Part shown: positions 9,902-17,977 of the stretch, one piece after another | Numbering within the stretch: position 1 is the first letter of the stretch | Layout of the letters: each line of letters starts with the position of its first letter | From: an uncultured Kordiimonas sp. | GTDB taxonomy: Bacteria > Pseudomonadota > Alphaproteobacteria > Sphingomonadales > Kordiimonadaceae | Direction of reading: 5' to 3' | Assembly (NCBI GenBank): GCA_947492375.1 | Contig: CANLMI010000004.1 | Coordinates: forward strand, 358,511-422,510 | DNA: 64,000 nucleotides | Translations under genes and position numbers: made by a program | The notes under the pieces: model-generated | Database searches by the model: none | What the model was told of the DNA's origin: nothing | Seen by the model: only the letters and a program-made list of their open reading frames with translations

Positions 9902-10492
9902 ATGTCACAGCGAATAGCTTATTTGCGCGTTTCCTCATTAGAACAGAATTTAGATCGTCAATATGAGTTGGTTGGCAAGTGTGATAAGTATTTCGCTGAC
10001 AAGTTATCTGGCAAAAATACCAATCGACCAGAATTACAAGCCATGCTCAACCATATTAGAGAAGGCGATATATTGGTTGTAGCTGATATGTCTCGACTTG
10101 GGCGGGATACATTGGATACGCTGAAGATCATTGATGAACTTGCCAAACAAGGCGTTACGCTAGAGTTTATAAAAGAAGGGCTGACTATTGGTGGCCAGTC
10201 TTCTTCTTGGCAGCAATTCCAACTTCAGATGTTAGCTGCTATGGCTCAGTTAGAACGGTCTCAGATACGCGAAAGACAGGCAGAAGGTATAGCCGCAGCA
10301 AAAGCAGCAGGAAAACACCTTGGCAGAGCTCCTAAGCTGTCTCAGGATCAAATACAAGAGATTAGAATGCTATCTGATCAAGGTGAAAACAAAAATGTAA
10401 TTGCTGAAAAGTATAATGTTAGCCGTGTCACTATTTATCGTGCGTTGCTGCATCATGGAACCAATGGGCCAGTATCTTCATTACAAACATAA
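9902..10492 (+). CDS. Serine recombinase, resolvase/invertase (Hin-type)
   Basis: 196 aa from the ATG at 9902, chosen because AGGAGA lies 8 nt upstream; a TTG at 9896 is less likely. The catalytic N-terminus has YLRVSSLEQN with the nucleophile Ser, then DMSRLGRD and a long E helix (QLQMLAAMAQLERSQIRERQAEGI). A C-terminal HTH (NVIAEKYNVSRVTIYRAL) binds the site. Full length and with intact motifs, so probably active in inverting or resolving DNA. No invertible repeat pair was noticed next to it. Confidence 0.9.
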   Translation: MSQRIAYLRVSSLEQNLDRQYELVGKCDKYFADKLSGKNTNRPELQAMLNHIREGDILVVADMSRLGRDTLDTLKIIDELAKQGVTLEFIKEGLTIGGQSSSWQQFQLQMLAAMAQLERSQIRERQAEGIAAAKAAGKHLGRAPKLSQDQIQEIRMLSDQGENKNVIAEKYNVSRVTIYRALLHHGTNGPVSSLQT

Positions 10493-10812
10493 ATATGTTT
10501 ACGGTCTTTAAGAGAGGTTTATTTAATTTTATCGATTTAAAATCAAATCTTCATTCAATCAAAATCAAGTTATTCTTTAATGGAATATGGTGGTCATTTT
10601 TCTGTTGATTTTGATAGTTTGAGAACGTTTATCATCGCCTATTTAAAACGTTTTCAACGTTGATTATTATCATATTATCAATGAGTTATATCATTATTGG
10701 AAAATGCAATGAACCTATCAAAATTCCCTTAATAGCATATCATTGATAATATCATTCTATTGTCTTCATTCTTTGTAATTTTTAACCTTAAAAATTCCTT
10801 TGAATTCAGTTT

Positions 10813-10850
10813 CTTTAGTATGTCTAATATGTATTTTAACCATACTAAAG
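10813..10850. repeat. 10-bp perfect inverted repeat
   Basis: CTTTAGTATG (10813-10822) and CATACTAAAG (10841-10850) with an 18-nt spacer. No T-tract follows, so a plain terminator is unlikely. It could be an origin or operator element for the adjacent HUH-like gene. Confidence 0.6.
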
Positions 10851-10852
10851 AC

Positions 10853-10875
10853 TAGGTCTATGGAAAACAGACCTA
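10853..10875. repeat. 7-bp perfect inverted repeat
   Basis: TAGGTCT (10853-10859), 9-nt loop, AGACCTA (10869-10875). It lies 2 nt after the 10-bp repeat and 47 nt from the end of the HUH-like gene. Confidence 0.55.
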
Positions 10876-10922
10876 CTGAGTTGATGCTATCTAAAATGTA
10901 ATTTTGTATCTTACAAGGACGG

Positions 10923-11426
10923 TTAGTCTACGGGTAAGTTACTATTGTTCCAGTCAATACAATCAGTATTGTTGGGTCCAACTTCTTTGGTGATGTAACC
11001 ACCGAAGTTCTGGCGGAATGTACGATTATCATTTAAGCTAATCTTGATGTCCCTATTTGTATTTAGTGTTTTTATCCAAGTATCTTGAATATTTTCTTCA
11101 ATTTCCACTGCAGTTCTATTCTGTGGGATTTTGATCATGGCATGCATGTGGGTTCTAGAAGCTTTTTGTTCTATTGAGAATAAACACTCTACTTTCTTGC
11201 CGAAACGTTTGTATGCATTACCAAATACTCGTTTATTTAATTTATCAAGAAACTGTGCATTTATTCCTATCGCTTTAGACCATAATCGTTCTTTGTCTTG
11301 ATTTTTAGAATAGTGCAAAAATTGATCTGAATAGTGTGCTGTAATAGCTAGAGAACCCTTCCAATCATATTCGCTTAGCCAATGTTGAACTGTGTACTTT
11401 GTTCCCAGTGATTTATGTTCCTTCAT
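10923..11426 (-). CDS. Possible HUH-type replication/nicking protein
   Basis: 167 aa from the ATG at 11426, which has GGAG 6 nt upstream; a TTG at 11474 gives 183 aa. The central THMHAMI is a HUH-like metal site (His-Met-His), and FGGYITKEV near the C-terminus has a Tyr-x-x-Lys arrangement as in rolling-circle initiators. The first half (LSEYDWKGSLAITAHYSDQFLHYS, in pieces) is of a type seen as hypothetical proteins in marine proteobacteria. Nearby inverted repeats fit an origin. Role is inferred; a non-nuclease protein is possible. Confidence 0.45.
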   Translation of the reverse strand: MKEHKSLGTKYTVQHWLSEYDWKGSLAITAHYSDQFLHYSKNQDKERLWSKAIGINAQFLDKLNKRVFGNAYKRFGKKVECLFSIEQKASRTHMHAMIKIPQNRTAVEIEENIQDTWIKTLNTNRDIKISLNDNRTFRQNFGGYITKEVGPNNTDCIDWNNSNLPVD

Positions 11427-11556
11427 TTTTTCTCCAAAATAGGCTGTCAATTTATATGTGTTGATGCTTTTCAAGGCGCATCAGTTGACCTTTTTATCTA
11501 ATAGTATTAATGGCAATTGATGTACTTTCTAACGAGACATATGGCACAAATTTGAT

Positions 11557-11931
11557 ATGGCAGCTTATGATGAGAAATTTAGACTGCAGGTGACGAAGGA
11601 TTATATGGAGCATCCTAATGCTCAGCGCATTGTTGAAGAGCATAATGTTCCGATTAGAACTGTATATAAATGGGCCAGTAGGTACCGTAACGGTGGTGAG
11701 GAAGCATTAAAAAAGAAATCTACCAAGCCTATCCGGCTGGCGAACGAAACATCAGAATATGACAAAAGAATTATCGTCGCCACTTGGCAAGAACTGTATA
11801 ATCAAAACAACCCCGCAACACGTAGTATTGCTAGCTTACGAAGGGAATTAGCAGCTAAGGGCATTGATAAATCTGAACCAACTCTGAAAAGAATTATCAC
11901 AGCTAATGTCAATTCTATAAAATCAGGATAG
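11557..11931 (+). CDS. Transposase-like helix-turn-helix protein
   Basis: 124 aa. An N-terminal HTH (YMEHPNAQRIVEEHNVPIRT...YKWASRYRNGGEEAL) is followed by a second HTH-like region (IASLRRELAAKGIDKSEPTLKRI). It matches the DNA-binding part of IS630/IS3-type transposases, but no catalytic DDE partner follows. It is either a stand-alone regulator domesticated from a transposase or an IS remnant. Confidence 0.6.
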   Translation: MAAYDEKFRLQVTKDYMEHPNAQRIVEEHNVPIRTVYKWASRYRNGGEEALKKKSTKPIRLANETSEYDKRIIVATWQELYNQNNPATRSIASLRRELAAKGIDKSEPTLKRIITANVNSIKSG

Positions 11932-12252
11932 TTTAAACTTAGCCTAGATAGAGAACTCCATACACTTATACACATAGAGAATAATGCACCTATGTAATTT
12001 ATTGGTATTATAGAGATTTACTATGATGGTTGCAGGAGCAGGATTTGCGCTTTGTAGACTTTTTTGAAATGGCTGTTTTCTGCGGCTTCTTTTGTTTTAG
12101 AGGTATAGATTGTACTAGTTCCTCGTAAGAATTCGTATTTTGGGAAACCCGCTGTGATTAATCTGAGTGTCAATTAAGGTCGGCTAGATAAGGATAGAAA
12201 CTCTACCTCTATTCCAAGAGGTTCCATAAAATAATGACACTCTGGCGACTGG
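11932..12252. other. Intergenic region, nothing recognised
   Basis: AT-rich, without a convincing ORF, RNA or strong hairpin. Confidence 0.5.
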
Positions 12253-12747
12253 TCATTGGAAGACCGGGCCATGCGCCCATATCGCCATTGATAGCCTCTC
12301 TCCCATACGGATGGGCGTTACTCTATGGAGGGCAAAACTAGGGAAAGCGATCAATGTTCCGATCTCTCTGTCCATTGAATGGGCGGTGCCACCATAATTT
12401 ATCTCAAGATCGCCTCCTGAATAGTCTTTGCTTTTACTCAACTGAATTATCATCGACAATTTTCTGGATTTAGCCAAACCTGAACGCCCAATATCTATGT
12501 GCCAATCGTAAAAATCACCAGACCCTTCGTTTTCGATACATTGATACTTCAAAAGCTGGCAACCTTCATCTAGGCCTGTGATCTTGAATAAGAAGTGATT
12601 ATTGGCAATTTGTGATACTTTTCTTGCTATTCGCTTAGTTAACCAAGGAAACGCATCATCTTCCAACCACACGGACTGAGCGGAGCGCACAGATGGCTCT
12701 ATTTGAGCGCCCGACAGTTTTGCATCTCTCATATTTCGCTGTCTCAA
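12253..12747 (-). CDS. 2OG-Fe(II) dioxygenase (PKHD-type hydroxylase-like)
   Basis: 164 aa. The double-stranded beta-helix core shows an HxD pair (WHIDIG), a GGDLEI strand, a distal His (ALHRVTPI) and an Arg for 2-oxoglutarate (GERLSMAIW). This fits Fe(II)- and 2OG-dependent hydroxylases. The protein is shorter at the N-terminus than YbiX-type relatives. The listed start is TTG, with an ATG at 12732; an in-frame stop lies a little upstream. Substrate unknown. It lies downstream of the ATP-grasp gene on the same strand, 191 bp away. Confidence 0.75.
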   Translation of the reverse strand: MRQRNMRDAKLSGAQIEPSVRSAQSVWLEDDAFPWLTKRIARKVSQIANNHFLFKITGLDEGCQLLKYQCIENEGSGDFYDWHIDIGRSGLAKSRKLSMIIQLSKSKDYSGGDLEINYGGTAHSMDREIGTLIAFPSFALHRVTPIRMGERLSMAIWAHGPVFQ

Positions 12748-12938
12748 ACTCCCTCGAACAGCTGAACACTCTTATACTGACAAAAAATCAGATAACACAA
12801 ATGGTGACAATTGAAACATATTTGTCCTTGAGTAGGCACTATTGTTTTTGTTGCGAAAAACACTTCGTAAGAGAATCTTTAGATTCGACGTACAACGGTC
12901 ACATATTTTCATCCCTAATACTGGTTAAATGAAAGAAT

Positions 12939-14024
12939 TCAATTCACTGGAACGCCTGACACTGGCGTTGTGGATTTAGCACGCATTAAGCCAAGTTCCA
13001 CAACCCTCCAAATAATTTCCTTCTCAGTCATTGCTTTGTGTGCAGCGTTGTTTGATGTCATTGTTGAACTGAAGGTACGCGGAAAATAACTTGTCTCGGG
13101 TGTCATGCCAGGAACCAGATTTGCTTCCAAAAAGTGTGGCTTGCCAGCTTCATCCAGTTTGATATCAATACGACCAAAATCACGTGCGCCAAGGGCTTTG
13201 AAGGCGGTGCTTGCAAGCGCTGAAACTGCGCTGAATAAGGGTTCTTTAACAGGCCTTATTTCTTCTTCGTTGCTGCGTTTCTCCGCAAATCCCAATACAC
13301 GGTCCCCCTTCTCATTCATTGGGGGGATTATCTCAATAGGCATAATTTGTTGTGATTGCGTGTCGGCGCCCTCAAGGATGGCAACGGTAAATTCGCGACC
13401 AGGTAGAACTTCCTCAACAAGGCATGTCGCACCGTAAAGCGCAAATAATTGGGCAATCTTATCAGTGTATGCTAAGAAATCAGTAACTAGCGAATTTTGG
13501 TCAATGCCGTTGCCATTTGCAGCGTCAAGAGGTTTGATAAAGAGCGGTAACGGAAGGGGAAGTTGTTCTTCTGTTTTAAATTGATTTGGATGTGCCAGGA
13601 AGAAGTTTGCCGTTGCAATATCACTGTTCAGCAGAACTGCTTTGGCTTTGCTTTTATTTGAATCAAACTCAAGTGCTGCGCGATCAGACCCAGTGTATGC
13701 GATATCGTGTTGATCGAAAAATTCAGAAAACCAAATTCTGGTTATTTGATCGCTATCAAATACATACTTGCTGCATAGCACAACAAGGTCAGGACTTTCT
13801 GCTATGATAAGATGTAACACTGATACATCTGTTACTTCGTGAAACGTAACTTTTTGAAATCGTTCTCCGATATAGCCACAAATTAACCGGCAAGTTTTAT
13901 TGGAGCCAAACCCAGTTTCATTCAGGTTATCCGCATTTGTTGTTACAACGGCAATATGGCGATTAATCTTTGTTTCTGGGTCTTGTGCATTTTTGGGGAG
14001 ATCAGCAAACTCAAAAAGATTCAC
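12939..14024 (-). CDS. D-Ala-D-Ala-ligase-like ATP-grasp enzyme
   Basis: The ATP-grasp core is clear: FIKPLDAANGNG, VEEVLPGREFTV, IEIIPP, ARDFGRIDIKLD and FLEANLVPGMT with the Asp/Glu/Asn metal ligands. I place the start at the GTG 14022-14024 (361 aa). The small upstream ORF ends TGA inside this codon (GTGTGA), and the frame further upstream codes in the other phase for that ORF. Such enzymes join a carboxylate to an amine with ATP. D-Ala-D-Ala synthesis is possible, but the context (small peptide ORF, oxygenase) also suits peptide modification. Confidence 0.75.
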   Translation of the reverse strand: MNLFEFADLPKNAQDPETKINRHIAVVTTNADNLNETGFGSNKTCRLICGYIGERFQKVTFHEVTDVSVLHLIIAESPDLVVLCSKYVFDSDQITRIWFSEFFDQHDIAYTGSDRAALEFDSNKSKAKAVLLNSDIATANFFLAHPNQFKTEEQLPLPLPLFIKPLDAANGNGIDQNSLVTDFLAYTDKIAQLFALYGATCLVEEVLPGREFTVAILEGADTQSQQIMPIEIIPPMNEKGDRVLGFAEKRSNEEEIRPVKEPLFSAVSALASTAFKALGARDFGRIDIKLDEAGKPHFLEANLVPGMTPETSYFPRTFSSTMTSNNAAHKAMTEKEIIWRVVELGLMRAKSTTPVSGVPVN

Positions 14025-14188
14025 ACAAGGTCCGTATTCGAACAGCGTTTTGCCTGTGCAACAGCGTCTTTCAAAGATGTGTATCGAAAGGAGTCCAGAT
14101 AGTAATAGTCCATCCGCTCTCGAGTGATACCATATTTTGCCATCAACGCCTCTTCCGTCGGCTGTGGTGTAACTGTTTTGTTGGTCAT
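14021..14188 (-). CDS. Conserved-looking 55-aa protein overlapping the ATP-grasp gene
   Basis: ATG at 14186-14188 with AGGAAGG 8-9 nt upstream, TGA at 14021-14023. The peptide starts MTNKTVTPQPTEEAL, then AKYGITRERMDYYYLDSF and RYTSLKDAVAQAKR. From memory, similar KYGITR...FRYT-L-DA-AQA small proteins occur in alphaproteobacteria, but I cannot confirm it here. Its strong RBS and 4-nt overlap with the ATP-grasp gene argue that it is real. It may be a substrate or partner of that enzyme. Confidence 0.6.
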   Translation of the reverse strand: MTNKTVTPQPTEEALMAKYGITRERMDYYYLDSFRYTSLKDAVAQAKRCSNTDLV

Positions 14189-14265
14189 AATTTATTCCTT
14201 CCTTAGTGGTTTGAATACGAGCAGTCTTTTTGAGATGCTTTTTTAAAGCCCGTATTTTAGGCGCA

Positions 14266-15129
14266 TTAATTGAGAACACAGGTCTCCGCTTCTTTTCGAA
14301 AGGAGCGATTACAGTCCCAGCTGTTTCCCGAACGGCTTATATGTGCATTCTCAGGGACTATGATTTTTACACAGTTGTTATTTTCTGTTTGATAACCTCG
14401 GATGCATTTCCAGCCGCCATCATGGGTATTTCCTGAAAGGAAAGCATGTTCTGGAATTTCTATTGGCGTACATTTGCCGTTGGCTTCCCGAAATCCTCGG
14501 CTGCACTTCCAACCACGACCAAAAGATGAGTAAGTTTGATAGGCATTTTGAGGTACGATCACTGTATCACATGTGTTCTTGCGTTTACGGAATGGTTTTG
14601 GGCATTCCCAATCATTGCCCCGATCCGTTAAATGAGCGTTTTCAGGTAATGTTATTGGTTTGCAGGATTGGTTATTGTCACTTTGAAACCCTCGGTCACA
14701 ACGCCATTGGTATCCAGAAGCATCAAGAAATGCATTTTCGGGAATGATGATTTCTTCACATATATTTCCATCTTCCTCGAAACCTCTTTTGCATTCCCAG
14801 CCTTGTCCATATGATCTTCCAGTCAAATAGGCATTTTGCGGTGCGATAATCGCCGAACAACCACCATTGTTTTCACGAAAACCGGGTTTGCATTCCCAAC
14901 CCGTGCCATAGCTTTTAGGTTGAGCATTCTTCGGGATAGACGATTGGGCAGTTACGCTTGCTCCCGACACACCGAACAGACAAATCGTAATGAAGCCTAT
15001 TAAAAAAAGCGTTCGCAACCGTTTGATGTTCGTTGTGGCCAACTCTTTTGGACTGAGAATATTTGGCCCCTTGTTGTTTGAGCAAGAGAGTGGATCAGAG
15101 CTGTAGCAGTCTACGGCACCGTTTATCAT
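14266..15129 (-). CDS. Secreted Cys-rich protein with seven ~32-aa repeats
   Basis: 287 aa. A signal peptide-like segment (RTLFLIGFITICLFGVSGASV) lies after a 35-aa N-terminal extension. The rest is seven tandem repeats starting P[EQK]NA and holding a W-x-C and a second Cys about 11-14 residues later (WECKRGF...C, WRCDRGF...C, WKCSRGF...C). Each repeat probably has one disulfide. AGGAAAA upstream of the ATG at 15129 supports the start. Likely extracellular; function unknown. Confidence 0.7.
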   Translation of the reverse strand: MINGAVDCYSSDPLSCSNNKGPNILSPKELATTNIKRLRTLFLIGFITICLFGVSGASVTAQSSIPKNAQPKSYGTGWECKPGFRENNGGCSAIIAPQNAYLTGRSYGQGWECKRGFEEDGNICEEIIIPENAFLDASGYQWRCDRGFQSDNNQSCKPITLPENAHLTDRGNDWECPKPFRKRKNTCDTVIVPQNAYQTYSSFGRGWKCSRGFREANGKCTPIEIPEHAFLSGNTHDGGWKCIRGYQTENNNCVKIIVPENAHISRSGNSWDCNRSFRKEAETCVLN

Positions 15130-15651
15130 GATGTTTTCCTAGGTATGTTATAGGCAAGCGTTCGGATTACCAGTCTTAGCAGTCCGCAAATAAATAGAAT
15201 ATTTGAAGAATAAGTCTGTACTCTGAGCGCGGAGTTGCGCCTTACCTTTCGTGAGTTACCAGATAAATTGGTCAGTATATATAGATGGGGAGTTTTTCTT
15301 CAGTTACAAGTGATAACTTGTCTTTGCCCGCGATTAGTAAAACGGGGAGTCAAATATGACTGAGGTTTTTCAAATGAAAACTTAGCTAGAAAAATGAACT
15401 TGGGATAGTTAACAACCTTCAGCAACTAATATTTTTGCACAGTAATCTAGATTCTTCGATTATAGTGGTTGCGTGTTCACTAGGAGCGGTCGGATTTGAA
15501 CCTATTCGATATAATTCCTTGCATCTAAATGATTTTACTATCAACAATTAAGGTTTGGTCATTGTCCACTTTCATAGAGGTATCTGTTTTCTGAGGTATT
15601 TCTAATAGCAGTCAATTCCTCGTGCAAAAGACAATCAAATTATGCTCGATC
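15130..15651. other. Intergenic region with a tRNA-3'-end-like fragment
   Basis: No gene is seen. At 15466-15505 TGGTTGCGT and GGATTTGAACCTAT occur 17 nt apart. On the minus strand these read as a tRNA T-loop plus a GCAACCA-type end, as in alphaproteobacterial initiator tRNA. Confidence 0.45.
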
Positions 15652-15674
15652 AGGCGAGGCTGAACACCTCGCCT
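15652..15674 (-). terminator. Probable terminator after the cold-shock gene
   Basis: AGGCGAGG, 7-nt loop, CCTCGCCT: an 8-bp GC-rich hairpin 15 nt past the stop. The following T-run is poor, so termination may be partial. Confidence 0.6.
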
Positions 15675-15689
15675 AGATCATTTATTAGA

Positions 15690-15899
15690 TTAGTTTAGCT
15701 GAAGGTTTTCTGCAGAGGACTTGCCGCGTGCTTTATCAACAACAAGCTCGTAACCAACCTCGTCACCTTCATTGAGGCCACGCAGACCAGAGCGTTCTAC
15801 AGCACTGATATGTACAAACACATCTGAACTGCCGTCTTCCGGTTGAATAAAGCCATAACCCTTGTCTGAGTTAAACCATTTTACTGTTCCTGTAGTCAT
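15690..15899 (-). CDS. Cold-shock protein (CspA family)
   Basis: 69 aa, the usual size. RNP1 KGYGFI and RNP2 VFVHIS motifs are intact within a single OB fold ([20 protein letters not shown]). It binds single-stranded RNA and DNA and melts RNA structure. A clear SD (AAAGGAAAT) precedes the ATG. It follows the RhlE gene by 59 bp on the same strand, so the pair probably acts together in RNA remodelling. Confidence 0.95.
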   Translation of the reverse strand: MTTGTVKWFNSDKGYGFIQPEDGSSDVFVHISAVERSGLRGLNEGDEVGYELVVDKARGKSSAENLQLN

Positions 15900-15958
15900 G
15901 TTAATTTCCTTTCATTCTACAATTGGAATATTCGTTTCCGGCTGTGTGCGCTGCATCT

Positions 15959-17314
15959 CTAGTGAGCAGCAGATACAGCCATTGATTTGCTTTCACCAAG
16001 CATCCGCATCAACCCGTCAGCAGGCATACCCGCACCGGGCTTTTTTTCTTTCCGTGGATGGCGCGATTTTTTGGTGTGAACATATTTTCCAGCATTGGCA
16101 GACTTTGTTTTTTGCCGCCTTGCCCGCTTGGGTTTTCGCTGGTTTTTCTCTGATTGAGATTTACCTGTCTTGTGATCACCGCACGCTGCATCGTGCGATG
16201 ATGTTGGCAACAGGTTTTGGCCCGTCAGTTTTTCAATATCTTTTAAGAGGCTGATCTCGGATTGATCACAAAGCGAGATAGCAACACCGCTACGTCCTGC
16301 CCGTGCTGTCCGGCCTATCCGGTGAACATAAGATTCAGGGACATTGGGAAGCTCAAAATTGATAACATGGGACACATCATCAATATCTATGCCGCGCGCT
16401 GCAATATCTGTCGCAACAAGAATACGGGTTTTTCCGGCCTTAAAACTTGTAAGGCTCTTCTGCCGCTGTGACTGACTTTTATTACCATGAATAGCTAATG
16501 CTTCTATACCTGCATCAACAAGGTGCGATGCAACAACATTCGCCCCCCGTTTTGTGCGGGTAAAAACTACTGCTTTGGTAATGCTGTTATCAGCCAGAAT
16601 ACCAAGAAGCGCTTTTTTCTTATGAGCCTTTTCAACACGCCTGACGCTTTGCTCAATACGCTCAATAGGTTTTGAGACTGGTGCAACCGATATTTCTTTA
16701 GGGTTGTGCATAAAGTCTTTTGCCAAGCTCCTGATCTGCTGCGGCATTGTTGCGGACAGTAGGATGGTTTGTCGTTTTGCAGGGAGTGCCGCCATGATCT
16801 TTCTAATCGCTGGCAAAAAGCCCATATCCATCATCTGGTCAGCTTCATCCGCGACAACTTGTAGTGTTCTATCAAGCCGAATTGCACCTGATTGTATATG
16901 GTCAAGCAGTCTGCCGGGTGTCGCAATAATAACATCAGCGCCGCGTGCACAAGCCTTTACCTGCGGGCCGGGTTTTACACCACCCACGATAACAGGTGCA
17001 TTCACTTTCATGAATTTGCTGTAAGTCTGGATACCTTCGGCGATCTGCTGAGCAAGTTCGCGTGTTGGTGTCAGAATAAGCGCGCTGCATGTTCCTGGCC
17101 AATGTACTTTTTTATTTGTCGCAATGCGGTTTAGGATCGGCAGAACAAAAGAGGCGGTCTTGCCTGTTCCGGTCTGAGCAATACCTATGACGTCTTTGCC
17201 GTCATTAATTGCTGGAATAACACTTTCTTGGATCGGTGTAGGTGTCGTATATCCTGTCGCCATAACTGCGCGAAGGATAGGCTCGGCAAGGCCGAGGTCT
17301 TTAAAATAGGTCAA
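15959..17314 (-). CDS. rhlE: DEAD-box RNA helicase, RhlE type
   Basis: 451 aa. All SF2 DEAD motifs are present: Q motif (GYTTPTPIQ), AQTGTGKT, PTRELAQQ, TPGRLLD, DEAD-equivalent DEAD(Q)M (ADEADQM), SAT, ARGID and HRIGRTARAG. The last ~80 residues are very basic (QRKPKRARRQKTK, KKSRHPRKEKK) and should bind RNA. Upstream of the cold-shock gene. Host gene rather than phage gene. Confidence 0.95.
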   Translation of the reverse strand: MTYFKDLGLAEPILRAVMATGYTTPTPIQESVIPAINDGKDVIGIAQTGTGKTASFVLPILNRIATNKKVHWPGTCSALILTPTRELAQQIAEGIQTYSKFMKVNAPVIVGGVKPGPQVKACARGADVIIATPGRLLDHIQSGAIRLDRTLQVVADEADQMMDMGFLPAIRKIMAALPAKRQTILLSATMPQQIRSLAKDFMHNPKEISVAPVSKPIERIEQSVRRVEKAHKKKALLGILADNSITKAVVFTRTKRGANVVASHLVDAGIEALAIHGNKSQSQRQKSLTSFKAGKTRILVATDIAARGIDIDDVSHVINFELPNVPESYVHRIGRTARAGRSGVAISLCDQSEISLLKDIEKLTGQNLLPTSSHDAACGDHKTGKSQSEKNQRKPKRARRQKTKSANAGKYVHTKKSRHPRKEKKPGAGMPADGLMRMLGESKSMAVSAAH

Positions 17315-17782
17315 ATAGTCTCATCATTCAGCTTACACATATCCATCCATATAGAACGGGTCGTTAAGCATTTTTGTTCAGGGAGTTTGTGTAGATTAAC
17401 TGCCGTTATGTTTTTGCCATTATTGGCAATTCAAGGCAGTAATCAATATAGACCAGTGTCGAGAATTCCTAGCCGCTGATGCAATCATCCACACGCGACC
17501 GATGGAGCGCTTAGAACATACACCCTGCCTAATAGCAAGGATTATGTTTTCTTAGAATGATCGGTTGAGAATTTGTTTTATGTATCAATAGGTCTACAGT
17601 GTTGGTTGCGTAAGCGGGATTTGAACCTATATGCAAAGTTAGATTGATCTATAATTTTTAGATATTATATTGGTTACATGTTGGTGTGCCACTTTATATG
17701 AAGTGACACGTTTTGTTTTTTTAACACTAATAATATCAATAGCTTGTAGGATAGTTCCAAGAAACAAATACACGGTTCGATT
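17315..17782. other. Intergenic region with initiator-tRNA-like 3' fragment, left flank of prophage
   Basis: At 17603-17630 TGGTTGCGTAAGC followed by GGGATTTGAACCTAT reads on the minus strand as ATAGGTTCAAATCCC...GCAACCA. This is a T-loop plus CCA-like tRNA end close to initiator tRNA. The upstream half of a tRNA is missing. No other gene is seen. Confidence 0.5.
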
Positions 17783-17798
17783 CCGACCGGGGGCACCA
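17783..17798 (+). repeat. attL core of the prophage (16-bp direct repeat)
   Basis: CCGACCGGGGGCACCA, identical to 57530-57545. Upstream GGTTCGATT makes it look like the T-loop, acceptor and CCA end of a tRNA whose 5' end would be GCCCCCG. The integrase gene starts 180 bp to the right. This is the expected layout for integration in a tRNA 3' end. Confidence 0.8.
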
Positions 17799-17870
17799 CT
17801 ACAATATTTAACAATATGTATAGTAATGGCGGTTTTTAGCCATTTATTGGCTATTTCTGTGTTTTATTAA

Positions 17871-17885
17871 TATCTAAAAAAGATA
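17871..17885. promoter_or_regulatory. Candidate repressor operator upstream of integrase
   Basis: TATCTAAAAAAGATA, an inverted repeat TATC-N7-GATA. It matches two sites in front of the prophage Xre gene (25783-25797 and 25815-25829). It suggests that int is under the same repressor. Confidence 0.6.
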
Positions 17886-17935
17886 ATTTATTGTACTTTT
17901 TATGTCTTTTTTTGGTTTATTTTTTGTGCCCGTTT

Positions 17936-17960
17936 TGTGACAGTGTGACCAGAGTGTGAC
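17936..17960 (+). promoter_or_regulatory. Three TGTGAC repeats, candidate integrase arm sites (left)
   Basis: TGTGAC at 17936-17941, 17944-17949 and 17955-17960. Two more copies lie near attR (57472-57477, 57483-57488). Repeats at both ends of a prophage are typical arm-type sites. Inference only. Confidence 0.45.
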
Positions 17961-17977
17961 AAAGATTGAGGCTGTAA

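Larger units (their letters stand above)
10493..10922. other. AT-rich intergenic region with two strong inverted repeats
   Basis: No gene is seen. Short ATCATT/AATGAT-type repeats run from about 10640 to 10760. Two perfect inverted repeats close the interval next to the 3' end of the HUH-like gene; they are listed separately. Confidence 0.6.

Noticed and set aside
12939..14279. Start of the ATP-grasp gene at 14279
   Set aside because: Residues upstream of 14024 lie opposite-phase over a small ORF with a strong RBS and do not match ATP-grasp proteins.
17603..17630. Intact tRNA gene
   Set aside because: Only T-loop and 3'-end-like sequence is present; D-arm, anticodon arm and acceptor 5' strand are absent.
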